Of a DNA stretch of 50,059 bases, positions 24,946 through 32,959 are shown piece after piece. Source of the DNA: Aquiflexum sp. TKW24L (lineage in GTDB: Bacteria > Bacteroidota > Bacteroidia > Cytophagales > Cyclobacteriaceae); contig NZ_JAMFLG010000033.1 in the NCBI RefSeq assembly GCF_023502205.1, forward strand, positions 1-50,059, in the 5' to 3' direction. A model generated the notes under the pieces. That model was not told the DNA's origin. It saw only the letters and a program-made list of their open reading frames with translations, and did no database searches. The translations under genes were made by a program, and so were the position numbers. The first letter of the stretch is position 1. Each line of letters opens with the position of its first letter.

Positions 24946-26172
24946 TTATACCAACTGCTTTAATGCAATTTCTAAAGAGGTTTCAGCTATTTTGTTTTTT
25001 GCCATGCTTTTATCAAAGGTCAATCGCAGGGCAGCTTCAATTGTATGGCTGACATCGTTGAAAATGGCTTCGTCAGTGACTATTGCCCTATCGGACATCA
25101 GGTAGGCAAAAACCCTTGCCATCCCGCAGTTTGCGATAAAATCCGGGAGAAGAGATACTTTTTCATCAAGCCAAACTCCTATCGGACCAAAAAATATCTC
25201 AGTATCTGCAAAAGGAACATTCGCTCCGCAGCTGATTACTTCTAATCCGGTTTTGACCATCCGCTCTGCCTGATCCTTAGTCACTAACCTCGATGCTGCA
25301 GCGGGTATAAATACCTCACATCCAATATCCCATATTTTCTCATTCAACTCTGCAAAAGGTATCAAATTGTCCGCAACGAGTTTATTGCCCTCTCTTTTGA
25401 TGAATAATTCCCTTATCTCATCCAATGAAAATCCCGAAGGATTGATCAGACCACCATCTCGGTCAATAATTCCGACTATTTTGACCCCATCCACTGCCAA
25501 AAAACAAGCTGCAGCAGCACCTACATTTCCCCAACCTTGGATAATGGCCCTTTTGCCTTTGATGTCACCTCCCCAGATCGAATAATAATGTCGGACAGCT
25601 TCAGCCACTCCAAAGCCCGTAATCATGTCGGCCACCTTGTATTTCTTAGATCCATTAGGCGTATAGTGCGGATCTTCCAAGACTTTGGATACTCCCTGTC
25701 TCAACCTTCCGATTTTTCTGATCTTTTCAGGTTCTGTGGCATGGAAATGGCCGTTTACAATTCCCTCTTGAGGATGCCAAAGTCCATAATTCTCTGTGAT
25801 TGGGATGACTTCGTGGATTTCATCGACATTAAGGTCACCACCTGTTCCATAGTAACTTTTCAATAAGGGCATGACCGCCTTGTACCAGCGTCTTAGGACC
25901 TCTTCTTTTCTTGGGTCGTTTGGGTCGAAGTTGATTCCTGATTTTGCTCCACCGATGGCAGGACCTGAAACAGTAAATTTGACTTCCATTGTTTTGGCAA
26001 GGGATTCCACTTCCCTTCTGTCAAGTCCTTTGCGCATCCGGGTGCCCCCCCCGGCAGCACCTCCGCGTAAGGAATTGATCACAACCCATCCTTCTGCTTC
26101 AGATTCGCTGTCACTCCATTCAAAAATAATTTCGGGTTGCTGGTTCTCAAACTTTTTGAGTAGTTCTTTCAT
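24946..26172 (-). CDS. Glu/Leu/Phe/Val dehydrogenase family protein
   Basis: A 408-residue amino acid dehydrogenase of the glutamate dehydrogenase superfamily, which oxidatively deaminates an amino acid with NAD(P). The dimerisation/catalytic half shows GGAAGGGTRMRKG, KFTVSGPAIGGAKSGI with the catalytic Lys, and YYGTGGDLNVDE. The Rossmann half has RAIIQGWGNVGAAAACFL. EVFIPAAASRLV and EVISCGANVPF follow as in family members. Glutamate is the most likely substrate, but leucine or valine use cannot be excluded. A TATTTTTG box lies 27 nt upstream. No regulatory partner is adjacent. Confidence 0.88.
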   Translation of the reverse strand: MKELLKKFENQQPEIIFEWSDSESEAEGWVVINSLRGGAAGGGTRMRKGLDRREVESLAKTMEVKFTVSGPAIGGAKSGINFDPNDPRKEEVLRRWYKAVMPLLKSYYGTGGDLNVDEIHEVIPITENYGLWHPQEGIVNGHFHATEPEKIRKIGRLRQGVSKVLEDPHYTPNGSKKYKVADMITGFGVAEAVRHYYSIWGGDIKGKRAIIQGWGNVGAAAACFLAVDGVKIVGIIDRDGGLINPSGFSLDEIRELFIKREGNKLVADNLIPFAELNEKIWDIGCEVFIPAAASRLVTKDQAERMVKTGLEVISCGANVPFADTEIFFGPIGVWLDEKVSLLPDFIANCGMARVFAYLMSDRAIVTDEAIFNDVSHTIEAALRLTFDKSMAKNKIAETSLEIALKQLV

Positions 26173-26198
26173 GGTAAATATTTGGGTTTATTTGGAGG

Positions 26199-26206
26199 CA
26201 AAAATA
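26199..26206 (-). promoter_or_regulatory. Bacteroidota -7 box for the dehydrogenase gene
   Basis: The minus strand reads TATTTTTG, an exact TAnnTTTG, 27 nt before the ATG. The nearest upstream TTG is only 15 nt away, shorter than usual. Confidence 0.45.
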
Positions 26207-26240
26207 GAAATAATCTCCGGCCAAAAAGCTCCAAGACTTA

Positions 26241-27314
26241 TTATCCGTAAACTAAACCTCCGCAATTGTCTCTCGAAGCCCCTGTTACCGATGCCAACGA
26301 GTTCATTTCGTCTCTTAATTTTAGAACTCCCAAAAAAGAAAACACGAGTGCTTCTTTGAAATTGATGAGTAAAGGATCTGCCTGGACCACTTCGATATCG
26401 GGACTAAGTAACGCTGCTAGTTTTTCCATAAAAAACATATTGTAAGCACCGCCACCGGTCACTAGAACTTTGGTTTTTTTCCCAAGAACAGGGATCAGAA
26501 TCTTATTGATCTGCTCAGCATAATGAATTACAAGAGTGTGAAGGACGTTTTCAGGTTTGTGTTCCTCGCTCCCATCGAGGATTTTAAGGTAATCCTCAAG
26601 GTCTTCCCTTCCCAAGGATTTTGCTCCGTTGATTTGATAATAGGGGAGTTGATTAAGTTGCCTCAGTTCTTTTTTCAGCAGTGTTCCTTTTCGTGCCAAT
26701 TTTCCATCTTTATCATATGGCTTTCCACAGGATTCTGCAAAATGGTTGAGCAAAAGATTAAATGGACAAATATCAAATGCTATCCTCTTACCTTCTGATT
26801 CCATGCTGATATTTGCTATACCTCCCAGATTGATACAATAATCAAAATCCGGGAAAAGCATTTTATCGCCTATGGGAACTAATGGTGCACCCTGACCGCC
26901 TAGCTGCACATCAAGCATTCTGAAATCATTGATCACTGGAATCCCACAAGCTGCATGCAATGCCCAACCGTTACCAATCTGAATACTGAGTTTTTTGGAA
27001 GGCTGATGAAATACCGTATGTCCATGCGAGGCAAGTACCTCTACTTCGAGTTGGTGCTTTTTGATAAAAATACTAACCTGTTCTCCCATCCACTGTCCAA
27101 AGTGTACGTCTAAAAGTGATAGCTTGTACCCATTCAACAGATGGGATTTCATTAGTTTTTTTCCGAGTTTTTTGGGAAAAGGAACGGTCTCACTTGCCTT
27201 GATATGATAAGTCCAAAGGTCATTTTTCTCAAATTCACAATAGGCGATATCCAGTCCATCACCTGAAGTACCAGACATCAGGCCAATGACTTTGTATGAA
27301 GATTGGGTTTTCAT
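26241..27314 (-). CDS. anmK: Anhydro-N-acetylmuramic acid kinase
   Basis: A 357-residue sugar kinase that cleaves and phosphorylates 1,6-anhydro-N-acetylmuramic acid to MurNAc-6-phosphate during peptidoglycan recycling. The N-terminal phosphate loop GLMSGTSGDGLDIAYCEF is diagnostic. The ASHGHTVFHQP, QIGNGWALH and NLGGIANIS segments and the C-terminal VTGGGAYNMFFMEKL match the family. The length is normal. No other recycling genes (murQ, nagZ, ampG) lie in the window. It is divergent from coaX. Confidence 0.95.
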   Translation of the reverse strand: MKTQSSYKVIGLMSGTSGDGLDIAYCEFEKNDLWTYHIKASETVPFPKKLGKKLMKSHLLNGYKLSLLDVHFGQWMGEQVSIFIKKHQLEVEVLASHGHTVFHQPSKKLSIQIGNGWALHAACGIPVINDFRMLDVQLGGQGAPLVPIGDKMLFPDFDYCINLGGIANISMESEGKRIAFDICPFNLLLNHFAESCGKPYDKDGKLARKGTLLKKELRQLNQLPYYQINGAKSLGREDLEDYLKILDGSEEHKPENVLHTLVIHYAEQINKILIPVLGKKTKVLVTGGGAYNMFFMEKLAALLSPDIEVVQADPLLINFKEALVFSFLGVLKLRDEMNSLASVTGASRDNCGGLVYG

Positions 27315-27425
27315 GGGTTAAATTTTGTTAAATAATTCTGCATAAAGTTAAATTTATTTTAATCAAAAAGTCGGGTGTCGGAATTTGACTACTTTCGCTA
27401 AGACCTGAAACCGCAAGAAAACTTG

Positions 27426-28154
27426 ATGTCGAAACAGCTGATTGTAGATATAGGAAATACAAGAATCAAAACAGCTGTTTTTGAACAGGATAATCTTTTG
27501 GAAGAAAGGAGTTTTGAGGACTTCTCCCGGTTTTGGACTTACGCTCAAAAGCAGGAATTCAGGAATGCCATCATCAGTTCAGTAACTTACACTGAAGACC
27601 AGCTTAACGGTTTATTGGACTTTCCGTTTTTGTTTCTCAATTCAAAAACGCCTTTGCCATTCCAAAACCTATATGCCACTCCAGACACATTGGGGGTGGA
27701 CCGAAAGGCCGCTGTGATTGGCGCTAGGACAGTTTTTCAAAATTGTCCTGTACTTGCCATCGATTTGGGGAGTTGTATAACCTATGATTTTATGGATGAA
27801 TCTGACAGGTATTTTGGAGGGGCTATTTCCCCTGGATTAAAGATGAGATTCAATGCCATGAATCAGCTGACGGCAAGGTTACCCTTGGCCGAATTGGAGA
27901 AGGGACAGGAGCCAAAATTTATGGGAGACAGCACTGTTTCGGGTTTGAGGTCAGGGGTTTATTATGGTATCAAATTTGAAATGCGGGGATTCATTGTGTC
28001 ATATCAGACCCAACATCCGGATTTGAAGGTCATTATTTGTGGAGGTGACTCAAAAATCTTTGAAAGCTTAACAAAAGACCACATATTTGTAATCCCAAAT
28101 TTAGTCCTTCGAGGATTGAATAGAATATTAAGCTACAATGTCAATTACCAATAG
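27426..28154 (+). CDS. coaX: Type III pantothenate kinase
   Basis: A 242-residue CoaX that phosphorylates pantothenate in the first committed step of coenzyme A synthesis. Motifs are VDIGNTRIKTAVFE (phosphate binding), TLGVDRKAAVIGA, LAIDLGSCITYDF and GGAISPGLKMRFNAMNQLTARLP. The start is ATG 27426; a TTG immediately before it is in frame but unnecessary. The last 17 nt overlap the start of the outer membrane protein gene in another frame, so the two are translationally coupled. This begins the conserved run coaX, outer membrane protein, TPR protein, lptC, CNNM protein, PPIase. Confidence 0.95.
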   Translation: MSKQLIVDIGNTRIKTAVFEQDNLLEERSFEDFSRFWTYAQKQEFRNAIISSVTYTEDQLNGLLDFPFLFLNSKTPLPFQNLYATPDTLGVDRKAAVIGARTVFQNCPVLAIDLGSCITYDFMDESDRYFGGAISPGLKMRFNAMNQLTARLPLAELEKGQEPKFMGDSTVSGLRSGVYYGIKFEMRGFIVSYQTQHPDLKVIICGGDSKIFESLTKDHIFVIPNLVLRGLNRILSYNVNYQ

Positions 28155-29421
28155 TATTAGATTTCTGGGTGTTTTAGGCACCTTTTTCATTTTCACACAA
28201 GCCTTTCCACAGTCAAGTGCATCTACTTACAGTGCACTTGGTCTTGGCGAATTCAACTATTCCGGAGTTACTCAAAATCAAGGCATGGCTGGATTAGGAA
28301 TCAGTTTTGGAACAGGATGGGGGGTAAATTATATGAACCCTGCCCTGTCTACCAGAAACACTATTTTTAATTTTCAGGCAGCACTTAACTATAAGAGAAT
28401 CAATGTCACCAGCGGAACAGATAATGCCACCATCGATGGGGGTGGACTCTCCTATGTAGGTTTGTCTTTTCCGGTCAAATCCGGTAAAAGGACACTTGGA
28501 ATGGGCGTGGGGCAGATTTCTAGTGTGAATTACAGTATTCTTGTCAAGGGAGAAGTCAATAATTCAGATTTCAATTCTATCAATAGAGTTGAGGGCGAAG
28601 GGGGAATTTCAGAAGCCTATTTGTCCTACGGTATAGTTGTCGCAAAAAACCTGAGTTTGGGAATCCATGGTTCTTATCTGTTCGGATCTACTATACGTAC
28701 CAATCAATTGGTCTTATTGAATCCGGATGATGCAGAATTTGGTTTTCAGACAGAATATTATGAAAGATTGACCGTCAGCGACGCCACTTTTAAAGCAGGT
28801 GCACATTATTATTTCAAAACAGGTGCTAAAAGCAACATTCACATTGGTGCCACCTATCATGCATTTGGAAATATTAATGGAAAAGAATTTGCGAAGATAG
28901 CCGATTTTGGGCAAGCTAGCAGGCCCGATTCTGATGGTGATGTCTTGAGGAATAATGAAAAAGGAACAGTATTTATCCCAAGTAACCTTGGTTATGGAAT
29001 ATCTTACGAAAAAATAAATAAATTTGTGATTGGTCTAGAAGCCCAAATGCAGAATTTTAGCCAATACCGTTCTTTCTCAGGAGTCCAAGGCGAACTAGGT
29101 GATACTTACAGGGTTGCCCTTGGAGGTCAGCTTATTCCAAACTTCTCGACGGTAAGCAATATATTCAAAAGGTCGACAATCAGGTTTGGTATAGAATATC
29201 AACAAACACCCTTCATTTTGAACCAGACGCAGATCAATGACATTGGCATCAATTTTGGAGCTTCGGTTCCTATCAACAGTTTATCACTGATGAACTTTGC
29301 GATTAAGTTTGGTTCGAGAGGTACCCTCAACAATGGCTTGATCAAAGAAGATTACTTCGGAGTTACCTTAGGATTCTCATTAAACGATAACACCTGGTTT
29401 TACAAACGCGTATTCGAATAA
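28138..29421 (+). CDS. Outer membrane beta-barrel protein (FadL-like pattern)
   Basis: A 427-residue exported protein. The signal peptide is about residues 1-25 (ending AFPQ). The mature start SSASTYSALGLGEFNYSG...GMAGLGISFGTGWGVNYMNPALST is the typical opening of a Bacteroidota OmpP1/FadL-like barrel, and alternating amphipathic strands continue to an aromatic end (NDNTWFYKRVFE). It probably forms an outer membrane channel or porin; the substrate is unknown. It overlaps coaX by 17 nt and is followed after 12 nt by the TPR gene, indicating one operon. Its position in an envelope cluster with lptC suggests a role in outer membrane biogenesis; that is inference. Confidence 0.82.
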   Translation: MSITNSIRFLGVLGTFFIFTQAFPQSSASTYSALGLGEFNYSGVTQNQGMAGLGISFGTGWGVNYMNPALSTRNTIFNFQAALNYKRINVTSGTDNATIDGGGLSYVGLSFPVKSGKRTLGMGVGQISSVNYSILVKGEVNNSDFNSINRVEGEGGISEAYLSYGIVVAKNLSLGIHGSYLFGSTIRTNQLVLLNPDDAEFGFQTEYYERLTVSDATFKAGAHYYFKTGAKSNIHIGATYHAFGNINGKEFAKIADFGQASRPDSDGDVLRNNEKGTVFIPSNLGYGISYEKINKFVIGLEAQMQNFSQYRSFSGVQGELGDTYRVALGGQLIPNFSTVSNIFKRSTIRFGIEYQQTPFILNQTQINDIGINFGASVPINSLSLMNFAIKFGSRGTLNNGLIKEDYFGVTLGFSLNDNTWFYKRVFE

Positions 29422-29433
29422 CACCTAAAAGAT

Positions 29434-30732
29434 ATGAAACTTAAAAACGCACTCATCGGGTTATTTACCCTTAGCCTTGCAAGCATGGCTCAAGCCCAGG
29501 AATTTAATTGGCCTGCGGATACTGAACAGGAAGCAAAAGCCCGTGAATACAACGCGGCTTATGTGGACTATATGAAGTCAGAGCAATTTGTTGAAGCTAC
29601 CAAACCTCTAAATTGGTTGCTTGTCAATGTTCCAAAATTGAATGAATCCATCTATATCAACGGGGTAACCATTTTTAATGGCGCTGCCGTTGCCACGACC
29701 GACCCAGCCAAGAAAAGGATGTATCAGGATTCGGTTATGAAAGTGTATGACCTGAGAAAGGCAAATTTTGATAATGAAACAAAATGGATTGAAAACAAGG
29801 CTTATTATGGATATCAATTTTACAGAGACGATAAAACCAAATTGGCTGAAGCTATTAGTTACTATGACAGGGCCTATGAGGTAAATGGCACGATCAATCC
29901 TGCCTATACTGCTGCTTATTTTGATTTGGTGAGAAGGCATTATTTGTTGAATAAAGCTTACACGCCAGTTCAAGTATTAGAAATTCATGATAAGTTAACC
30001 AAACTTCTAGATGCAGCAGAAGCTGAGGGAAAGGATGTAACTACACCTAAATCCAACGTTGAATCTTTACTGGTAGCCATGGAATTGATCAATTGTGATT
30101 TTATAGAAAACACATTGGGTCCAAAGCTAAAAGCAGATCCTGCAAACATGGTATTGGCCCAACAGATATTCAATTATTCGGTAAAATACAAGTGTTTTAG
30201 TTCCGCTTCATTCCTTTCTGCATTGGAAATCATTGATAACCAAAACCCTACTTATGCTACCTCACAAGTACGAGCTATGAGGTATATGCAGAATAGAGAA
30301 TATGACAAAGCACAGCCTGTTTTGGAAAAGGCTTTGACTTTGGCAGAAAACGATGTCCAAAAGGCTGAAATCCATTACGACTTAGCCAAGGTACACGCTC
30401 AGGCAGGAAGAAAAAATGCAGCAAGATCCGCAGCATTAGAGGCTGCCAAATTGGATGCTGAGAAAGCAAAAGATGCATGGCTTCTAATTGCCCAGATGTA
30501 TATGAGTTCTTCTGCAGATTGTAGAAGAGGTGTAAGTAGAGTCGATGACCAAGCCATATACATAGCTGCTTATAATGCTTACTCAAGAGCCGGTGACAGC
30601 CAAGGAATGGCTGAGGCAAGGGCAAGGTTCCCATCTAAAGAGGAACTGTTTACCGAAAGCAGGAAGGTTGGAGAAACCATCACTGTAGGATGTTGGGTTG
30701 GAGAGACTGTTACGCTTGCGTCTAGAGATTAA
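29434..30732 (+). CDS. Exported TPR protein
   Basis: A 432-residue protein with a signal peptide (MKLKNALIGLFTLSLASMAQA). Its helical repeats are consistent with tetratricopeptide units, clearest at YMQNREYDKAQPVLEKALTLAENDVQKAEIHYDLAKVHAQAGRKNAARSAALEAAKLD. It probably acts in the periplasm as a scaffold for envelope assembly. It follows the outer membrane protein gene after 12 nt and ends at a strong terminator, which closes the coaX transcript. Cys residues in CDFIENT, KCFSS, DCRRG and GCWVG could form disulfides. Function is unknown beyond the fold. Confidence 0.82.
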   Translation: MKLKNALIGLFTLSLASMAQAQEFNWPADTEQEAKAREYNAAYVDYMKSEQFVEATKPLNWLLVNVPKLNESIYINGVTIFNGAAVATTDPAKKRMYQDSVMKVYDLRKANFDNETKWIENKAYYGYQFYRDDKTKLAEAISYYDRAYEVNGTINPAYTAAYFDLVRRHYLLNKAYTPVQVLEIHDKLTKLLDAAEAEGKDVTTPKSNVESLLVAMELINCDFIENTLGPKLKADPANMVLAQQIFNYSVKYKCFSSASFLSALEIIDNQNPTYATSQVRAMRYMQNREYDKAQPVLEKALTLAENDVQKAEIHYDLAKVHAQAGRKNAARSAALEAAKLDAEKAKDAWLLIAQMYMSSSADCRRGVSRVDDQAIYIAAYNAYSRAGDSQGMAEARARFPSKEELFTESRKVGETITVGCWVGETVTLASRD

Positions 30733-30753
30733 TCCCCTGATTAAATGAAATAT

Positions 30754-30784
30754 AAAAGGCAGTCAAACATGACTGCCTTTTTTT
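30754..30784 (+). terminator. Intrinsic terminator of the coaX-OMP-TPR operon
   Basis: AAAAGGCAGTC (30754-30764) pairs perfectly with GACTGCCTTTT (30771-30781) around AAACAT, with a T run, 22 nt after the TPR stop. Confidence 0.88.
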
Positions 30785-30812
30785 GTGGACTCGTTCATTC
30801 ACCAATCTTTTC

Positions 30813-30820
30813 TATCTTTG
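30813..30820 (+). promoter_or_regulatory. Bacteroidota -7 box directly before lptC
   Basis: TATCTTTG is an exact TAnnTTTG. It ends only 5 nt before the lptC ATG (30826), so the transcript would start at or next to the start codon. The upstream terminator makes a dedicated promoter here likely. Confidence 0.55.
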
Positions 30821-30825
30821 CAGGT

Positions 30826-31374
30826 ATGAATATGATTGACAGAATTAAGATTCCTGTTATCGGCCTATTGATTTGTTTGTTTTCCTGTGGAGAGGAAGTT
30901 GACAGCAGTATTTTGGAGACATATAAGGGGCCAGTTGGATTGGCGCTTGACGTAGAACTTTACCATAGTGATTCCACCATTATCAGGACGCAGGTCAAAG
31001 CCAAAAAGCAAATGGAGTTTGGGACCGGGGATTTGGAATTTCCCGAAGGGATAGAAATTTTCTTTTTTGATGTAGAAGGCAATACAACCTCCACAATGCG
31101 GGCTAATAAAGGTTTCTTTGATAAGACAAAAAACCTATACCGTGGGGAAGGTGACGTACAGGTACACAATCTTGAAAAAGACCAGAAGCTCTCTTCGGAG
31201 GAGTTGTTTTGGGATCCTAATTCAGAGAAAATATACACCGATAAGTTTGTGACTATCCAGGAAAAAGAAACGATTTTCAATGGAACAGGCATGGAGGCGG
31301 ATCAGAAGTTTAGTGAATACAAATTGTTTAAAGTAACCAACAGCAGGACGATTCTCCCCGGAGAAGGACAATAA
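30826..31374 (+). CDS. lptC: LPS export ABC transporter periplasmic protein LptC (lipoprotein form)
   Basis: A 182-residue LptC, the periplasmic bitopic partner of the LptBFG transporter that passes lipopolysaccharide to the LptA bridge. The N-terminus MNMIDRIKIPVIGLLICLFSC has a lipobox with Cys21, so this version is probably lipid-anchored instead of helix-anchored. The beta-jellyroll repeats show the LptC/OstA pattern (FFDVEGNTTSTMRANKGFFDKTKNLYRGEGDVQVHN; SEELFWDPNSEKIYTDKFVTI). ATG 30826 or ATG 30832 is the start; longer readings run back through the upstream terminator. It is followed after 4 nt by a small membrane protein gene. Confidence 0.88.
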   Translation: MNMIDRIKIPVIGLLICLFSCGEEVDSSILETYKGPVGLALDVELYHSDSTIIRTQVKAKKQMEFGTGDLEFPEGIEIFFFDVEGNTTSTMRANKGFFDKTKNLYRGEGDVQVHNLEKDQKLSSEELFWDPNSEKIYTDKFVTIQEKETIFNGTGMEADQKFSEYKLFKVTNSRTILPGEGQ

Positions 31375-31378
31375 AAAA

Positions 31379-31600
31379 ATGAAATTACCTGACTTCCTAC
31401 TCTTGTCTCTTTCGGCAGCTTTGGTCATCATTGGGACTCACCTGACGATTTCCTCCGGTTTGATCAGTTCTTACCCTGTTTTCATGTTTGCTGTTGCTTT
31501 ACTTTTTTGGTACCGATATCGGAAAAATGAAGTTGCCCATAAATCCGAAGAAGCCAAGATAAATCCAGTCAAAAAAGTAAAAAGCCGGAAATCAAAATGA
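31379..31600 (+). CDS. Small two-helix membrane protein
   Basis: A 73-residue protein with two adjacent hydrophobic helices (about residues 5-23 and 30-46) and a strongly basic C-terminal tail (KKVKSRKSK) that should be cytoplasmic. It lies 4 nt after lptC, and its stop overlaps the start of the CNNM gene by 4 nt (ATGA), so it is tightly coupled to both. I do not recognise the family. Its position suggests an accessory role in the envelope cluster. Confidence 0.75.
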   Translation: MKLPDFLLLSLSAALVIIGTHLTISSGLISSYPVFMFAVALLFWYRYRKNEVAHKSEEAKINPVKKVKSRKSK

Positions 31601-32886
31601 TAGAATCCCATTACTTAATATATGTTGGCATCACCCTGCTTTTTTCTGCATTTTTTTCAGGAATGGAAATGGCGTTTGTTTCAGCAAATAGGCTGCAGAT
31701 AGAGCTTCAAAACAAACAAGGATCTGTCTCAGGAAAGATCCTTTCCGGGTTTGTCAAAAAACCGGGGCAGTTTATCGGCACCACATTGATAGGCAATACC
31801 ATTGCATTGGTTCTTTACGGTATTTTTATGGCCTACCTGCTTGATCCGATAATTGTCTCATGGCTGCCGCAAAACTTCAATAACCAGGCAAATGTGGTCA
31901 TCATCCAGACTATTCTGTCTACCATTATTGTGTTGATTACCGGGGAGTTTCTTCCCAAAAGTATTTTTATGCTCAATCCAAACAGTTTGCTTTCCTTTTT
32001 TTCCCTTCCATTTCAGCTTATTTACTTTTTGATGTACCCATTGGTTTGGTTGATCGTGGGGATGTCAAGGTTGTTTATCACTAATGTACTCCGATTGGAA
32101 TACAATGAAGATAAGCCTGTTTTTAAAGTAACCGACTTGAACAGTTTTATCAAAAACAGCCTCCACCATAGTGGGCACGATGTGAAAGTGGACTTGGACG
32201 CTAAGATTTTTGACAATGCAGTGGAATTCAAAACCATCCGTGTCCGGGAATGCATGGTTCCGAGGACGGATATTGTAGCTGTGGACAAAGAGGATACAAT
32301 GGAAGACCTTAAGCAGGTTTTTGCTGAGAGCGGTCATTCCAAGATCATCGTATTCAATGAGTCTATAGATGACGTGATTGGTTATTGCCATCAATTGGAG
32401 ATGTTCAAAAAGCCTAAGAAAATATCCGATATCCTTACTCCAATTATCATCACGCCTGAATCAGCATTGGCCAACGAACTTTTGATCCAGTTTATCAAAG
32501 AAAGAAAAAGCCTTGCTTTGGTGGTGGATGAATTTGGTGGTACGAGTGGAATTGTCAGTATGGAAGATATTATAGAAGAAATCTTTGGTGAGATCCAGGA
32601 TGAATATGATCAGGACGACCTGATCGAGCAAAAACTCTCCGATCATGAGTATTTATTGAGCGCGAGACATGAAATAGATTATTTAAATGAAAAATATGGA
32701 TGGAATTTACCTTATGGTGATTTTGAAACTTTAGCAGGTTTTATTCTCTCTCTTAATGAGGATATTCCCCAAAAAGGTGAGTCCATTACCTTTGAATCAT
32801 ATACTTTTATCATAGTTTCAAAACTAGACCATAGGATAGAAACAGTTAAAATTAAGATACATTTGGGGGCTGAATCCAATAAGTAA
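31597..32886 (+). CDS. CNNM/CBS-domain membrane protein (hemolysin C/CorC family)
   Basis: A 429-residue inner membrane protein. The N-terminal CNNM domain (about residues 1-190, four helices; FFSGMEMAFVSANRLQIEL, GEFLPKSIFMLNP) is followed by the linker FKTIRVRECMVPRTDIVAV. A CBS pair follows (about 205-325; VDEFGGTSGIVSMEDIIEEIFGEIQDEYD), then a C-terminal CorC_HlyC domain. Relatives include bacterial Mg efflux proteins (CorC/MgpA) and GldE of gliding bacteria. No gldD neighbour is present, so I do not call it gldE. Its 4-nt overlap with the small protein gene and location in the lptC cluster suggest co-expression with envelope genes. Confidence 0.87.
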   Translation: MIESHYLIYVGITLLFSAFFSGMEMAFVSANRLQIELQNKQGSVSGKILSGFVKKPGQFIGTTLIGNTIALVLYGIFMAYLLDPIIVSWLPQNFNNQANVVIIQTILSTIIVLITGEFLPKSIFMLNPNSLLSFFSLPFQLIYFLMYPLVWLIVGMSRLFITNVLRLEYNEDKPVFKVTDLNSFIKNSLHHSGHDVKVDLDAKIFDNAVEFKTIRVRECMVPRTDIVAVDKEDTMEDLKQVFAESGHSKIIVFNESIDDVIGYCHQLEMFKKPKKISDILTPIIITPESALANELLIQFIKERKSLALVVDEFGGTSGIVSMEDIIEEIFGEIQDEYDQDDLIEQKLSDHEYLLSARHEIDYLNEKYGWNLPYGDFETLAGFILSLNEDIPQKGESITFESYTFIIVSKLDHRIETVKIKIHLGAESNK

Positions 32887-32959
32887 TTTATTGACAGTGA
32901 TAATATTTTGAATTTACAGGTAGATTGAATTATTTTGCGGCACTTCAAAAAACAGGAGA

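Noticed and set aside
31597-32886. Naming the CNNM/CBS protein GldE (gliding motility)
   Set aside because: GldE is normally followed by gldD, which is absent; general family membership is all the sequence supports.
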